Positions 50,337 through 63,849 of a stretch of 64,000 nt of DNA are shown here, piece after piece. Position numbers and translations under genes: made by a program. The first letter of the stretch is position 1; the number at the start of each line of letters is the position of its first letter. The notes beneath the pieces were generated by a model. The model was not told where the DNA came from and made no database searches. It was given only the letters and a program-made list of their open reading frames with translations. Source of the stretch: Umbelopsis ramanniana AG (Eukaryota; Mucoromycota; Umbelopsidomycetes; Umbelopsidales; Umbelopsidaceae); assembly GCF_025399195.1 (NCBI RefSeq), contig NW_026252097.1, forward strand, positions 179,077 through 243,076. The letters are read 5' to 3'.

Positions 50337-51375
50337 ATGACCATCGCCTCTGAAGAACCTCTGTTCTCTACTAGACTCATATCCTCAGACGTTCAAGAGA
50401 AGCTTCCTCAAGGCGTCTTCTTGCGTCCTCTGCAAAGATCCGATTATGACAGAGGTAGACCCACCCTTGCTTGATCTTTTCTTCATTTTTCCATAAAACT
50501 GACAGAGGTACCACTGTAGGAATCTTGGAGGTATTGTCTCAGCTTTCGGTGACAGGCGATATTACTAGAGAAAAGTTTGAAGGTAAACCCCATTCAACTT
50601 TGCCTGGGAGACGTTTGTGACTTGTTCTGATGGGCTGAGCTATTTAGAGCGCTTTGACTTTCTCAAATCAACCAAGACCTACTTTACAACGGTGGTGGAG
50701 GACGAAAAGAGTGGTCTCATAGTGGCATGTGCTACGTTGTTGGCTGAATATAAGTTTCTTCATGAGTGCGGCAAAGTAAGTATGTTGTTTATGGGCGGCG
50801 GAGCCACATATGGACCTGTCTCATTAACACTTGTTTATTTTTGCCTTTTCCGCCAGATTGGCCATATAGAAGACGTGGTGGTGCACGACTCACAGCGCGG
50901 CAAAAAGCTTGGTCAAAGGTAAGGGTATTGTTTGACAGTGAGCAGGGCATGACACGATAGACTTATCAAAGTTTCGTCCCCTTTGCCTCCTACGTTCCCC
51001 CTTTGCCATAGACTTATTGAACAGCTTCAATATGTTGGACGTGCTATCGGATGCTACAAGGTGATTCTTAACTGCACAGTTGAGAACGTGCCCTTCTATG
51101 AAAAGTGCAACCTCAAGAAAAAGGATGTGCAAATGACGCACTATTTCGAACCATTTATGATCAAGGTAGAGGAAGAGATCAACCAGCAGAACTACGCAAA
51201 GTACCAGCAACGTCAGGCCACGCTTGATTTAGGGCTGAGTCCTAATGCTGAGAAAAGCTTCCGAACCATGCTCCTCGAGGCAGAGCAAAGACTGCAATCC
51301 TCATCAATTAGACAATCACCTACTGTGTCTACTAAGTTGACCGCAGACCCTGGAGAGATCAAGGAGGATGCCTAA
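50337..51375 (+). CDS. GNA1: Glucosamine-6-phosphate N-acetyltransferase with C-terminal extension
   Basis: Makes N-acetylglucosamine-6-phosphate from acetyl-CoA, a step towards UDP-GlcNAc and so chitin. Exons 50337-50454, 50508-50582, 50648-50775, 50857-50918 and 51012-51375 give 248 residues. Motifs in order: FLRPLQRSDYDRGT, VLSQLSVTGDITREKFEERF, GHIEDVVVHDSQRGKKLGQR (acetyl-CoA loop), GCYKVILNC, and PFYEKCNLKKKDVQMTHYF, which closes the GNAT fold at about residue 173. Usual family length is 150-185; this one continues for 75 polar residues (YAKYQQRQATLDLGL, LLEAEQRLQSS) of unknown use. The gene is divergent from the ABHD12-like gene, with 178 bases between the ATGs. Confidence 0.95.
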
Positions 51376-51869
51376 TGTACATATTGAAAGACATGAGAGT
51401 GTCGATAGTTTTATAAATACAGTTTCAAAGAAAAACGGAATGTTTGCAGGTGTGGAGTTGCGACACCATGGAGTACTTGCACGCCATTTATGTTTTGGAA
51501 AGGTCCACTATAGTCCCTAGAGACGAGCTTGGGGTTTATGTGTATTGGCATTCATGACACTTTTTCTTCTATTATATGTAGAAAGAAAGCCTATGGAGAC
51601 CATAACGCTTTTGGGCAAAATGTTTCTTGAATTTTAGCTTTTCTTCAATGTACAGAAGCTAAAATGGCGTGGGAGAAACAATGTTCGCGTAGTAGAACAT
51701 ACGTTGATGGTCTGCCTGAGACGCAACACTCCGGTCACTCAAAACCCATTAGAAATTAATGTATTATTCAGTACTTGTAACAAAAATAAAGTGTGCGTAC
51801 AAAACCATCAGAAATTACAAAATAAATGGCATCGGTTTCCCATCAAATGATCGTCTACACGTTCTATAG
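51376..51869. other. Convergent 3' spacer, GNA1 to kinase-fold gene
   Basis: 3' flanks of two convergent genes; AT-rich. A short imperfect repeat around AAAACC-ATCAGAAATTA occurs near 51740 and 51805. No gene. Confidence 0.45.
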
Positions 51870-54057
51870 TTAGAATTTAGGAGCCGTCTGTAATTTATCC
51901 TCGACGGCTTTATCTACAATATCTAGTTCTAATTCTCCACCACGCCACCATTCTATCAATAACAGCGCGGTCTCAGTGATCAGGAGACGAATGCGCATGC
52001 CGATGACTTCTCTCAAGTACTGGAGGGACCTCTTCAAATTGGGAGCGCCTCCAAATAAGTACCACCGACTCTTCCATCCTGTTCGTCTCGTCGATTGCAT
52101 ATGGAGTTCGTCCCGGGTTTCACACCAGAAACCTCGCGTTGCGTATTTGGCATATATTTCAAACCGCTCTCCTTTCCATGCACCTAGTTGTCTGTGTATA
52201 CTGTTGACCATATGTGACACTCGGAAGATGAGTAGTAGTTCGCGCGGTACATTTTCCAGGAAATAAAAAACGTCGTTGACATTGTACCCTTTCGTCAATT
52301 CCTTGTGTGCTGCTCGCCGTTCTTCTTTGGTGAGTTCCTTTGATAAGTTCGATGTGGTGGTTGTCGCAGACGAAGAAGTAGGCGTGATCAACCTTCCAGT
52401 GAATAAAATCGACATCATGTCTGCGAAACGAGGTACATTGAGGTTGGTTGCAGCTCGCTGCAACATGTTATAATCAGCGCTTAGCAAAGCTCTCCACAGT
52501 TCACAATAAGCAAGGCGATAATTGTTTGGTATGCTACGGTATAGTCCATGATCTAGCAGCACCAGCTTTGCTTGGTTTGTATCGGGAGCTCGGTAGACGA
52601 GCATATTACCAGGATGCTGTTCAAGGGAGAGCAAGTTAGCATATGGGAATCTTTTTTCACCACCATCCTTCATAGGTACTCACCGGATCACAATGAAAAA
52701 TGCCATGGCAGAATATCCTATAGTAAACAAAGGTAGCTCAAAAATCAGTACATCAAGCGACTCCTGATCCAACACTATATATGCATACGTACATTTCAGC
52801 AAATACATCTTGTAGGATGCGGCCCACCCATTTTGGATCCACGCCTATCTCTCGCAAGCGTTCTACATCGTTGACTTTGACTCCATCAATGTATTCCATT
52901 GTCAAGATCCTTTCTCTAGTTAGATTCCAGTATATTTTTGGAACATGAAACTCATTTTTCCTATGTTGGAATCGATTCATGGTCTCCTGGGCATTCTTGG
53001 CTTCATTTTGAAAATCAAATTCGGTTTCAACATTTTTCCTAGAGTGTACAGGTGAGCTTATACCGAGCCTATGGACGAATAAGACTCCCTCACCGAACTT
53101 GAAGTAACCTTACCTGAATTCCCCAACAATCCAAGTCAGCTCAAAGTCACTTCCAAACAGTTCGTGAGCAAGGCTGGTCAGGGACTCCATCGTCCACATG
53201 TCGACACCAAATAGCCTTGAGACGTCAGCATGCTGAACCTTGACCGCAACCAGTTCGCCGGTTTCTTTGATTTGCGCCCTATGTACCTGAGCAATGCTAG
53301 CGGCTGCTAATGGCCGCTCTTCAAACATGCTGAACACCTCAGAGATCCGCTTTCCGAAATCATCGTAAAATGTTTTCTCAACTTCGTCGTAGGGGTGGAA
53401 CGGCGCACGGTCTTGGAGCACAGAAAGCGTTTCGGTATATTCATTGGGAAGAACAAAATTCAATGAGGCAATATGCTGTCCAGCCTTGATGTAGATACCT
53501 CCATGCAGCCGACATAGCGAGAGCAATCGCTGCGCTGACCTGGCATGGACGACCTTACGGGCGGACGTGTACTCATCCGAGTCATAACCAGTGAAGTAGT
53601 ACCGGGCATGCAGGAGCTTGTAATCTGCCATGCAAAGAGACCTTGCCACCGAGAAAATGTTAGGATTTTTCCGTTTGAGTCATAGGCAAACTGTCACACC
53701 CACTCACCCGGTCAGAAATGTGGTTGTGGTTCGAAACGCTCCTATGGCTGCCATGGAAAGAGGGTAATCGGCATCCCATGCCACTGCAACAGCATACGTT
53801 GCCGTAGCAATTCCCAACGCACCCATACCAATGTTACGGATACGTCGTTGAGCTGGTGTGAGTGGTTTTCCCACCACTTGAGTTGCACTCCGGAATCGCT
53901 GCCGCAATCTTGGGGCAATCTTCGGGGCATGCAGAGCAGAGGGGGCATGGAAGCGGTGGGCAAATGGCTTTGAGAACTGTGAGATCGCTGGCCGATAGGG
54001 CCCTAAAGCCAGTGGATTCCAGGCAAAGCGGCTGGAATGGCCAATTCGTGGAAACAT
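51870..54057 (-). CDS. MCP2: ADCK1/Mcp2-like UbiB-family protein, mitochondrial
   Basis: Atypical kinase-fold protein of the UbiB (ABC1/COQ8) family, ADCK1 branch, which in yeast (Mcp2/Cqd2) affects mitochondrial lipid and coenzyme Q distribution. ATG at 54055-54057; the first 60 residues are Arg/Ala/Pro-rich like a mitochondrial presequence, followed by a likely membrane helix (MGALGIATATYAVAVAW). Hallmarks in order: GGIYIKAGQHIASL (KxGQ motif), AAASIAQVHRAQ (Ala-rich nucleotide loop), VAVKVQH (Lys), ERILTMEYIDG, HCDPHPGNML (catalytic loop) and LLDHGLYR, with DHG in place of DFG, as is usual in this family. About six exons. Confidence 0.9.
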
Positions 54058-55500
54058 GAACAATGGACAACCTGTGACGAGGTTTCCAAGTTATTGACCA
54101 GCGCCGTCTTAATTCGCACGAGAGCACACGTGGTATAAGGCGAGAAGGGTGAATTAACTTTCATTGGAGCCAATCAAGCCCTTAAAGAAAATACGTAGCT
54201 GATCCAGTGAGGTGCAGCACTGGCGGTAACAGTCAGCAACCTCATCAAAGCTAGAGCCTGCTTCACATCAACGTCCCAAGTGAATTGAAAGGCTCTTCCC
54301 GGTAACCCCAACCATTTCTAATCCCCAAACATTTCTAAAATCGATATGTATAATCGATGCATGATCAGTGTCTCGTCTATATCATTAGAAAGATCTGACA
54401 GTAGCAGCATATCTTGTGAAGAATAGAAGAACCAGAATGGATTCGTGTACAGAAAACGGTCATGTAATGGGAATTCAGTTGTTAATAAGCTCAAAGCGTA
54501 AAATCGTCAGTGTTTTCCCGCCAGCCGGGACCACTGTCTAATGGTTACCTTATTGTAAAAGATTTTATTGTAAAAGTGGCCTCTTCTCATTGACATGAAG
54601 TGACTTTCGATTAAAGTGTGCACCTATTTTGACAGTTGACAGCGACCACTCACATGATGCACGTGCCAAATTCATTGTGCCTTAGTCGATACCTTGTACG
54701 CCTGCCTTCTTCTGAACGCTGGTAATGGAATTGTAAAGTGTATATTACACAAAACGGAAATTGTATATGTAACGTTCTGGGATGCTTTTAGAATAGCTGC
54801 TTGGGTTATTGGTCGAGGTACCCTATCTGTAGTCAAGTGTGCTATGTTGTTACAATATCACGATGCAAAGTGTAGGGAGTCAAGGCAGGAAACTAAAAGA
54901 TCGTAGATGTGGATCTGGATTTCGAAGATTCCGAGCATTTCGTACTTATCAATACAATCGTTGATCCATCTCAGTGCTTTCTTAGATCGCGGACAGTCAG
55001 TCAGTCGGCTAGCAAAGGCAGCGCAGTCCAGCCAGTACCAAAATTTTTTATTTCATTGCTACCTGTCTCTCATCACTGTTATCATCACCTCTTACCACAC
55101 TTTGATATACAAAAAAGCCTGAGATCCATACAGACATGCTTCAATACACCGACATGCTATCAGCCTTCACAGTATAGATGGAAAATACCTCTTCAGCATG
55201 AGTTACCACATACGAAGAATTGGGGGTTTATCAATTTTTTTTTCATTGCACTTTGACATTGTAAAAAGGTAGGGCTTTGCGAACAAATTGACACACGGTC
55301 CCACATTGATAGGCGGGGTTATGTTCTAATAATGTTCAATAGAGCTCTGGTGGAAGGGAATCGTTGATATGTCCATTGAAAACAACATACAACACTTTTT
55401 TATTTCCACGAATTTTGGTACAAGAGAAAAAATTTCTGCCGGCAACATCAGCCCTTATATACCCAGCAGAACATGAGAAGCAGTCACCAAGCAGAAGCAG
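54058..55500. other. 1.4 kb spacer upstream of the kinase-fold gene
   Basis: Promoter region of the Mcp2-like gene on the left and 3' flank of the phosphatase gene on the right. ORFs at 54694 and 54907 are short and lack features. No tRNA or repeat is convincing. Confidence 0.45.
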
Positions 55501-56813
55501 TCAGAAACTTCGAGTGGAGATGCCACCTCGTAGCCGTAAAACACTTCGTACATCCTCGGTGAAGCGAAGAGCGTCAAGGAAGGGAAGGAGGTACAACAAC
55601 GCTTCGTCTCCAGCTTCACTGATCCAACCTTCTATTGGTATGCCGTTTTCTAAATCAACTTAAGGGTAAGATTTTGTTTCCATTAAAATTTCGCGGAGAC
55701 ATAACATACCGGAGTTCAAGATATAGGCCATGGGGGAATTATCTACTATGCAAACCTTGGCCAAATCTGGTTCCACTAAAGTAAGGTCTTTCAGGTAATT
55801 ACCACCTCTTAAAGTACATGACTAGAGGGTAAACCAGGGGGAGCAAGGGTTGAGTACACGTTTGTTTCCAGCAGGCTTTCCTTTCAACAAAATAGGCTCA
55901 CTACATACTTGCCGAAAATATCGCTTGGATATCAAACGGTTTTCCTGGTCCAGCCAGTCAATTACAGGGTCGGCGTATTCTGACATGGACGCCGTAAAGA
56001 CCACCACTTTGTACCACTCAGACACCTGAAGGAGAGGGCAATATAAGCAAGGGCCGGCACACACAAGCAAGCAAACCCACCACTCACCTTTCGTAAAAAA
56101 TAATCAACATGCGGTCGTTTGTATACATAGTACAAACAAGCATGCTTGTCCACCACCACCTCAATAACATGAGCTCTCCCTGAAGCACCAGGTACGCCAT
56201 TTCCTCTTGATGTTGAGTGTATTAATGTTTCGTCCAAATCCAGCACTAGGGTTTTGGACCGATAATAGGATAGCGGCAGTGGGTGTGGTATCGAAGGGGT
56301 CGATGCTCGTTCTCCCTTTGGTGAAGGTGCGGCTTGTCTAGTAGTAGGAGGAGAGGGTGGTGGGGATAATGATGGTGGTGGGGATAAGGTCTCATCGGCT
56401 AACCGCGATAAACCTCGTTGCTTGCTAGCAGACTTGTGTATTTGTGTAGAAGAGGTGTTAAAGTTCTGAGGTATGGATGATAATGATATGGTTCGAGGTA
56501 TGGAGCGAGCTAATGGAGGGTCATTAAATGACATTGCGGATCCCATTCGATGTCGTAATGAGGTATCGTAATCTTGTGCATCTGGTTTAATACCCGTAGT
56601 CTTAGCCTCATCGTGCTTGACATCGGGCTGTTCGTCTATAACATGCGTAAGCTTCATGGGCCCGGAGTTACTCTGAAACATGCTGCAAATCCAGCGGTAG
56701 AGTACAAGAATGTAATGGAACACAAAAAACCGATTGGAGGAAGGTTTCGGCATCTTCTGCGATGACGAAGTGGTAACAGGGACGCCGGAGAAAGTGCCCC
56801 CTACAGCTTTCAT
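55501..56813 (-). CDS. NEM1: Nem1/Dullard-type protein phosphatase
   Basis: Four exons, about 370 residues. Exon 1 (56813-56088) has a Ser-rich N-terminus, a probable membrane segment ([18 protein letters not shown]), a long Ser/Pro linker and then [12 protein letters not shown], the DxDxT active site of the FCP/SCP family. The next exons give [20 protein letters not shown], a block ending [15 protein letters not shown] and VDNSP, then [17 protein letters not shown] and LLPFLDAL, ending STRSF at 55501. The last two exons are recoverable only with GT-AG introns at about 55805 and 55690. Nem1 with Spo7 dephosphorylates lipin (Pah1) at the ER/nuclear envelope, steering phosphatidate to triacylglycerol. 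Confidence 0.9.
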
Positions 56814-57079
56814 AAAGAAGAAGGGAAAGGAGAGGCGAAGTAGAGGTGTTTTTTTCCCTTGACGTCAAAATTTCCCCAAAATAAAAAAAGAGGTTGTCAC
56901 AGGTTGGAAAAATAAAATGTATGAAAAAATAAAGAGAGATCCAAAAAACGTAAAGGGAGCAAAGGAATTCTGATAATCGTTAAAGTGGACAAATAACAAG
57001 AGTAGTTTCGGGAGTTGTGTGCTATATAAAGGTATAGAACGTCCCCATGGGTAACCGTGGCTGACCCAATGAGCGCAGC

Positions 57080-57829
57080 TTACGGCAGTAGCGTGGAATG
57101 CACACCCGAGTACAGTTGGTTGTTGATCACATATTGGTAAATTCTATCATCTACTAAGTGTTTAATCTCTTGATTATGGTATATTTGCTCTCGCACCTTT
57201 GAGCTTGAAATATCCGCAGTAGCATCGTCCAGATGAATTCTTTTCATGCTATTTTGGAACTTGCTGACGAGAGCGTTGTTCGTCCAGAAACCCTCCACGT
57301 CTTCACTGGAATGCCCTCCCCTATCCGCACAGATGACCTGATTGTTGGAGAAGAATGGCTCGAGTGCTTCTCCTACTGGCTGATCGTAGTACTTTTGATC
57401 CACTAGTCGAATGACAGTATCGTATCCCATGATGAAGGCTAATTGTGCCGCTTGGCCTGGATACTGTGACTCGTACCATGCATGAATTTCATTTGCCTTT
57501 TCAAAAAATCGAGCGTGTTCAGTCACAGCAACTGCTACATTGCATGTCGGGTATTGTTCGTTAATTGTTTCTGCCAATAATTTCATCATCTCTAAACGCT
57601 GTTCAGCCGTTGCCCCTATCAATTGCTTGTCGGCATTTTTGATAGAAAATAGTAGAAGGTATGCGTCTGCCGGGCACTCTGCAGCTGTTCGCAAAAGTAA
57701 TTCTTTATGCGCTAGTGTGGGTGGGTTGAATGAGGAATCCAGAATGGCAATGTTCACTGGACTTTTTTTCGAGATGGATTTGGCTAGCCATTGATCGGCA
57801 GCGTAGACGATTTTGAATGTAAGTGACAT
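57080..57829 (-). CDS. POF1: Pof1-like nicotinamide mononucleotide adenylyltransferase-fold protein
   Basis: 249 residues, single exon. A nucleotidyltransferase of the HxGH/NMNAT type: AILDSSFNPPTLAHKELL holds the first nucleotide motif, FIMGYDTVIRLVD the central strand, and ISSSKVREQIY the C-terminal ISSTxxR signature. The layout with FNPPTLAH and a YYDQP loop fits the fungal Pof1 group rather than the essential Nma1/2 enzymes. Yeast Pof1 is linked to ER quality control and has ATPase activity; which activity holds here is unknown. The gene is head to head with CDC7, with 150 bases between the ATGs. Confidence 0.8.
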   Translation of the reverse strand: MSLTFKIVYAADQWLAKSISKKSPVNIAILDSSFNPPTLAHKELLLRTAAECPADAYLLLFSIKNADKQLIGATAEQRLEMMKLLAETINEQYPTCNVAVAVTEHARFFEKANEIHAWYESQYPGQAAQLAFIMGYDTVIRLVDQKYYDQPVGEALEPFFSNNQVICADRGGHSSEDVEGFWTNNALVSKFQNSMKRIHLDDATADISSSKVREQIYHNQEIKHLVDDRIYQYVINNQLYSGVHSTLLP

Positions 57830-57979
57830 GACTAAATCCGCGCTGGGCTGGCTGAGCTGAGCTGAGCGAGCTGACTGACGCGCGCGAAAAATGTTGGCCG
57901 CTGACTGGTAAATTACCTGTTCGCGTCCTCCTTTTTTTTTTTTTTTATCTCTAAAAAAGTCGGTGTTGCCAATCCTCCA
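57830..57979. promoter_or_regulatory. Divergent POF1-CDC7 promoter with E2F/MBF-like site
   Basis: ACGCGCGCGAAAA at 57878-57890 reads TTTTCGCGCGCGT on minus, a full E2F-type site (TTTSGCGC) fused to an ACGCG (MCB) core. It lies 90 bases before the CDC7 ATG. To its left are GCTGA-type short direct repeats (57846-57875). A long T run at about 57930-57945 may mark the core promoter. Confidence 0.65.
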
Positions 57980-60307
<2,328 letters not shown>

Positions 60308-60651
60308 GTCACCCCATTGTAGTGTTTCTTGTGTTTATTGTACATTTTGCCCTCTCCCTCATACCCTCGAATCTTTTTACACACATTAGAGTGCTCGTTA
60401 TATACACGCCTCCCCCTTTTTTGTAAGTTTAATTAGATCTCCCATTGTTGTCTTTTGTCTATGCCACGCGACCATTAGTCTTTTGGTAACCATGCCCTAA
60501 TACGGAATATACAACTGTACCTTTCTACACGACCACTGCCGAGCAAATCGTGCAAATGAAAGTCGTGGGTGAATATAGAGTTTCTTAGTTTTTTGGTTCG
60601 CCATTGCTGCTCACCAGGAGAATGTCAATATTAGGTGAAAAGCGCGAAAAC
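60308..60651. other. Convergent 3' spacer, CDC7 to STK19 homologue
   Basis: Pyrimidine-rich 3' flank of CDC7, then 3' flank of the STK19-like gene. No gene or repeat recognised. Confidence 0.5.
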
Positions 60652-61647
60652 TCATTCACAATAGCACTTCACCTTTTCAAGAATATCCCTTGTTTGACGA
60701 CGTTTCAATGTCCGAAGAATCTCTACTCGACCCTTGATGAACGGAGTCATGAACGTGCCCGCTCCACGTATGGCGAACAAGTAGGCGTCCTGAGAGTGGA
60801 TAACCAGCAACCCATACATGACCAACTGACTAGGGTATGAAAGGCGTTGGGATGTGCACTGTCCGTTGCCTCTAATCATAGGGAGGGACTTACCTGATTT
60901 CCGTTTCAGTAAAGCCTACCGTCTTGGTTAAAGCTTTTCGCGAGATCACCACATCCGTGAACTTTGGGTTAGTGACTGCATCACGGAACGTATCTAAAAA
61001 ACCCGAGAGGAACAAGGTGTGAGAGCAATGTAGCCACCCTACTTGTGAATGCCAGCCATACAAACTTACCAAATACTTGAGGGCCAATGGATTTTGTTTT
61101 GGCTCCAGCGTCACCGGAGGACACATCTTTTTCGAATTCAGCCTTTGCGGCATCAATTTGCAATAAATAATCTTCCATGAACATAATCACAAGCTCATCC
61201 TCCAGGGTGCCTCCAACGCGGAACTTGCGAACCACCATGCTTTGTACCAAGATGTTCTAACAACTCCGGTTTTAGTACTCAGAGTTGTCCTACAGGGCCC
61301 TACTCCTTCGGACTTACCAATTCTCGATCAACCGCAGTATTGTCGGGCAAGATGCTGTACAGCTGGTGTAAAAAGCATATTCGAGGAACACTGGTTTTGG
61401 AGGAGGCGAGTGAAGCATTGTAAATAAAGTACCGAAGGGCATTGTAGGTATCGAATGCCTCTTCCATGGCGGCATTCCCCGGTGCTTCGTCCGGTACATC
61501 GTCGAATTCCTCCGTGGGGTCATTCTCAATTCTGTCTGTTACTTTCTGGACTTCCTTTCGTCGCAGATGGTATGTGTCTGGGACATGCGTGGCGTCTCTT
61601 GTCGATTCCGCATACCGTAATCGAGCTCGCTTACTACTGGAGCTCAT
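60652..61647 (-). CDS. STK19: STK19 homologue (winged-helix DNA-binding protein)
   Basis: About 260 residues in four or so exons, start MSSSSKRARLR at 61645-61647 (an upstream in-frame start is GTG only). After a polar N-terminus come VPRICFLHQLYSILPDNTAV, then RKFRVGGTLEDELVIMFMED (winged-helix wing), FTDVVISRKALTKTVGFTE and LVMYGLLVIHSQDAYLFAI, GTFMTPFIKGRVEI and a basic end. This series matches the STK19 family. Long called a kinase, STK19 is now seen as a DNA- and nucleosome-binding factor in transcription-coupled repair; no kinase motifs are visible here either. Introns rebuild ELNILVQS and EISQLVMY. The last few codons (KVKCYCE) are uncertain. Confidence 0.8.
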
Positions 61648-62296
61648 GACAAGAGAAGGGATTCCCCAAGAAATTACCACGAGACTGCCATTTATGGAAT
61701 GGTCCAAGTCGCTCACATGGTTCTCTCGGACAAGGCGGGCGGTCGGGCAGACTGGCTTGCTTCATCGTTACACTGTCGCAGACCGTCATGATTTAAATGA
61801 AATATATGGTTTACACATCTGTTATGAGGGTGAGAAACTTCGTTACTGGTTTCCCTCCAGAAGACTGAGGTCAAGCTCTGTAAGCCATGGCAACACCAGT
61901 TCTAATTCGTGCGAGCGCCATCTCTCCGCAAGTATTAAGTTCCAGGCGGAGATGCATTGCCAACTTAACCTTGTCGTCGATCTGTGTTCAAACCCTCCAA
62001 AAGTCATCGAGATAGGGAAAAATAAACGATATATAATAGTGTCAAAATAGAGAAAATAGCTGTACAATTATAATGGGATTTATCGTTGGTAAAAACGAAT
62101 TCTAAGAGAGTTAAAACAGGTAGAGGGTCGGTTGACGTCAAGTTCAGCTGTAACCCAAAAAGTAGCATTTCGTATTAGAAAACGACAGCCTTGTCTACCC
62201 AGAAAAAAAAAAAAGAGCCAAGAAGGGGGAGCCCAGCTTTCACATTGTTGGCTTTCCTGCAAATCATCTATACATTTTTGCTTGGGCGTGATGTCG
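61648..62296. other. Spacer between STK19-like and bHLH genes
   Basis: Promoter region of the STK19-like gene and 3' flank of the bHLH gene. A plus-strand ORF runs through 61466-62050, but its first third is antisense to the STK19-like exon and the rest has no recognisable feature, so I did not call it. Confidence 0.45.
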
Positions 62297-63051
62297 TTAA
62301 AAATTATAATCCATTTCTCCTTCAGAGGAGTCATCCTCATCCACGGGTCTATTAAAAAAACAGAAAAAAAGTAACACAAGATCTGAGCATGAGACCGATT
62401 AAAGTAATAGAATGATCAAGGTAAAGAAAACTTACGGTTCTCCTAAAGCAGAGTGCAAATCCCTCGCTCTTGTTTTCAGGTCATTCTTGATATTGACCAG
62501 CTGCCGAATATATTCTACCGCTATAACCAAAAAAATATTCTCACGTCAATTTTCGCCCATCCACTTCCCTCCGATCAGTTCCCCAGATTCTTACATTTCT
62601 GAAGGATCATGGCTTCACTTCGATGGTTCTGACTTAAAGTCGGTACAATGTCCACTAATTGATCAAACCCCACTCGAATGTTTTGCCGGCGCTTCTGCTC
62701 TGAAGCAATGTGGTTGGCTTTCTTTTCAGCTTCGGTTAATAGTTCATGGGGAGCTTTCTTGTTCCTGCCGCGAGGTGATAATTCTCGGACTTCACGTCGT
62801 TCTTCTTTGGAGGACCGAGCGTACGGTGAAGTGCGTTTGAAGGGTTTTTTGCGTTCGGCAGGTTCAGACGATGAGGAAGCGTTGCTTCGTCGTCGTCCTG
62901 AATGGATGGTTTGTGACTCGCTGACAGGTAGCAATTGAAGGGTTTGGTTTTGGGCCAAGAAGCTGCTGGCGGTGGCAAAGGGCGATGACAATAGCACAGG
63001 AGTAGGCGAGACTTCAGTTGAAACGAGGAGGCAATCGTTCATTAGCATCAT
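62297..63051 (-). CDS. bHLH transcription factor
   Basis: Three exons, about 205 residues. ATG at 63049-63051 (MMLMND); the frame upstream has only TTG. Exon 1 has a Ser-rich, then basic region (ERKKPFKRTSPYARSS) and the basic helix KKANHIASEQKRRQNIRVGF; His, Glu and Arg at positions 5, 9 and 13 make it class B, expected to bind CACGTG. The loop is VPTLSQNHRSEA, and helix 2 is completed by splicing: ILQK joins SVEYIRQLVNIKNDLKTRAR. A last small exon encodes DEDDSSEGEMDYNF. No leucine zipper of length is seen. Targets unknown. Confidence 0.85.
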
Positions 63052-63849
63052 GATAGCCAAGCAAAGAAGAAAAAGAAAGAAATGAGAACCCCGCTTTAAA
63101 GCGCTGCCTGTAATTAAGCACTATGGTTTCCCAAAAAATCCCATTTGCGATTTGTCAAGGAAATTGGGAAATTGGACTGTTTCTGGTTTCTCCCATTAAT
63201 GGAACACTTACGCTGTTGTACGGCTGTCATGGACGAGCCTGCAAAATCATGTGCTCGTGTCGTACTCTGATGGCTCTTTTTACTTTGTTTGCTTGGAGAA
63301 TGCATTGGATGGTGAAGAAGAAGAAGAAAACGGTAAGGAGAGAAAGAGCTTGTAAGGCCCGTCGATGTGTCGTAATTTAAGAACAAGTTGGCATAGCTTC
63401 GACAGTACGATTGGGTTTTCACATGTCTGAGATAGCTTCCCAGATCTAGTTTAGGGCCCTTATAGTCTACCTTCCCATTGTTGTGAGGACTCCAAGTTTC
63501 CTCTCAGCAAGACATGTTTTCAACATTATGTCGATGTGTACCATAGTCCCTGGTAGCCATTAAAAAAACCAAAGCAGCGAGTGAATGAAGGAAATGACTT
63601 TAGAGTCATTTTTGTTGGCAGCATGACCCCAACAGTCCATAAGATCACTTTTGATAATTTAGATGCCTTTCATCACGTACAACGTTTGGGGTGGCGCATT
63701 TGCCTAGGATGGGTCATTTTATATTTCATATACCATTCATCCAATCGGTGATAGTACTTTATTGATGACTGGCTGTTCCGAACGAATGAGCAAGCCATAA
63801 TTTTCAAAATGGTTGGGTATTTCACGTAAAGATATCTTCATGAGTTGGT
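63052..63849. other. Upstream region of the bHLH gene and 3' flank of the edge gene
   Basis: No supported gene. The plus ORF at 63123 and minus ORF at 63114 overlap each other and show no features. Confidence 0.4.

Noticed and set aside
55364-55663. A 99-codon basic plus-strand ORF
   Set aside because: It is antisense to the last exon of the Nem1-type phosphatase, whose conserved residues fit the minus strand.
61466-62050. A 194-codon plus-strand ORF over the STK19-like 5' end
   Set aside because: Its first part is antisense to a supported exon and the rest has no recognisable feature.
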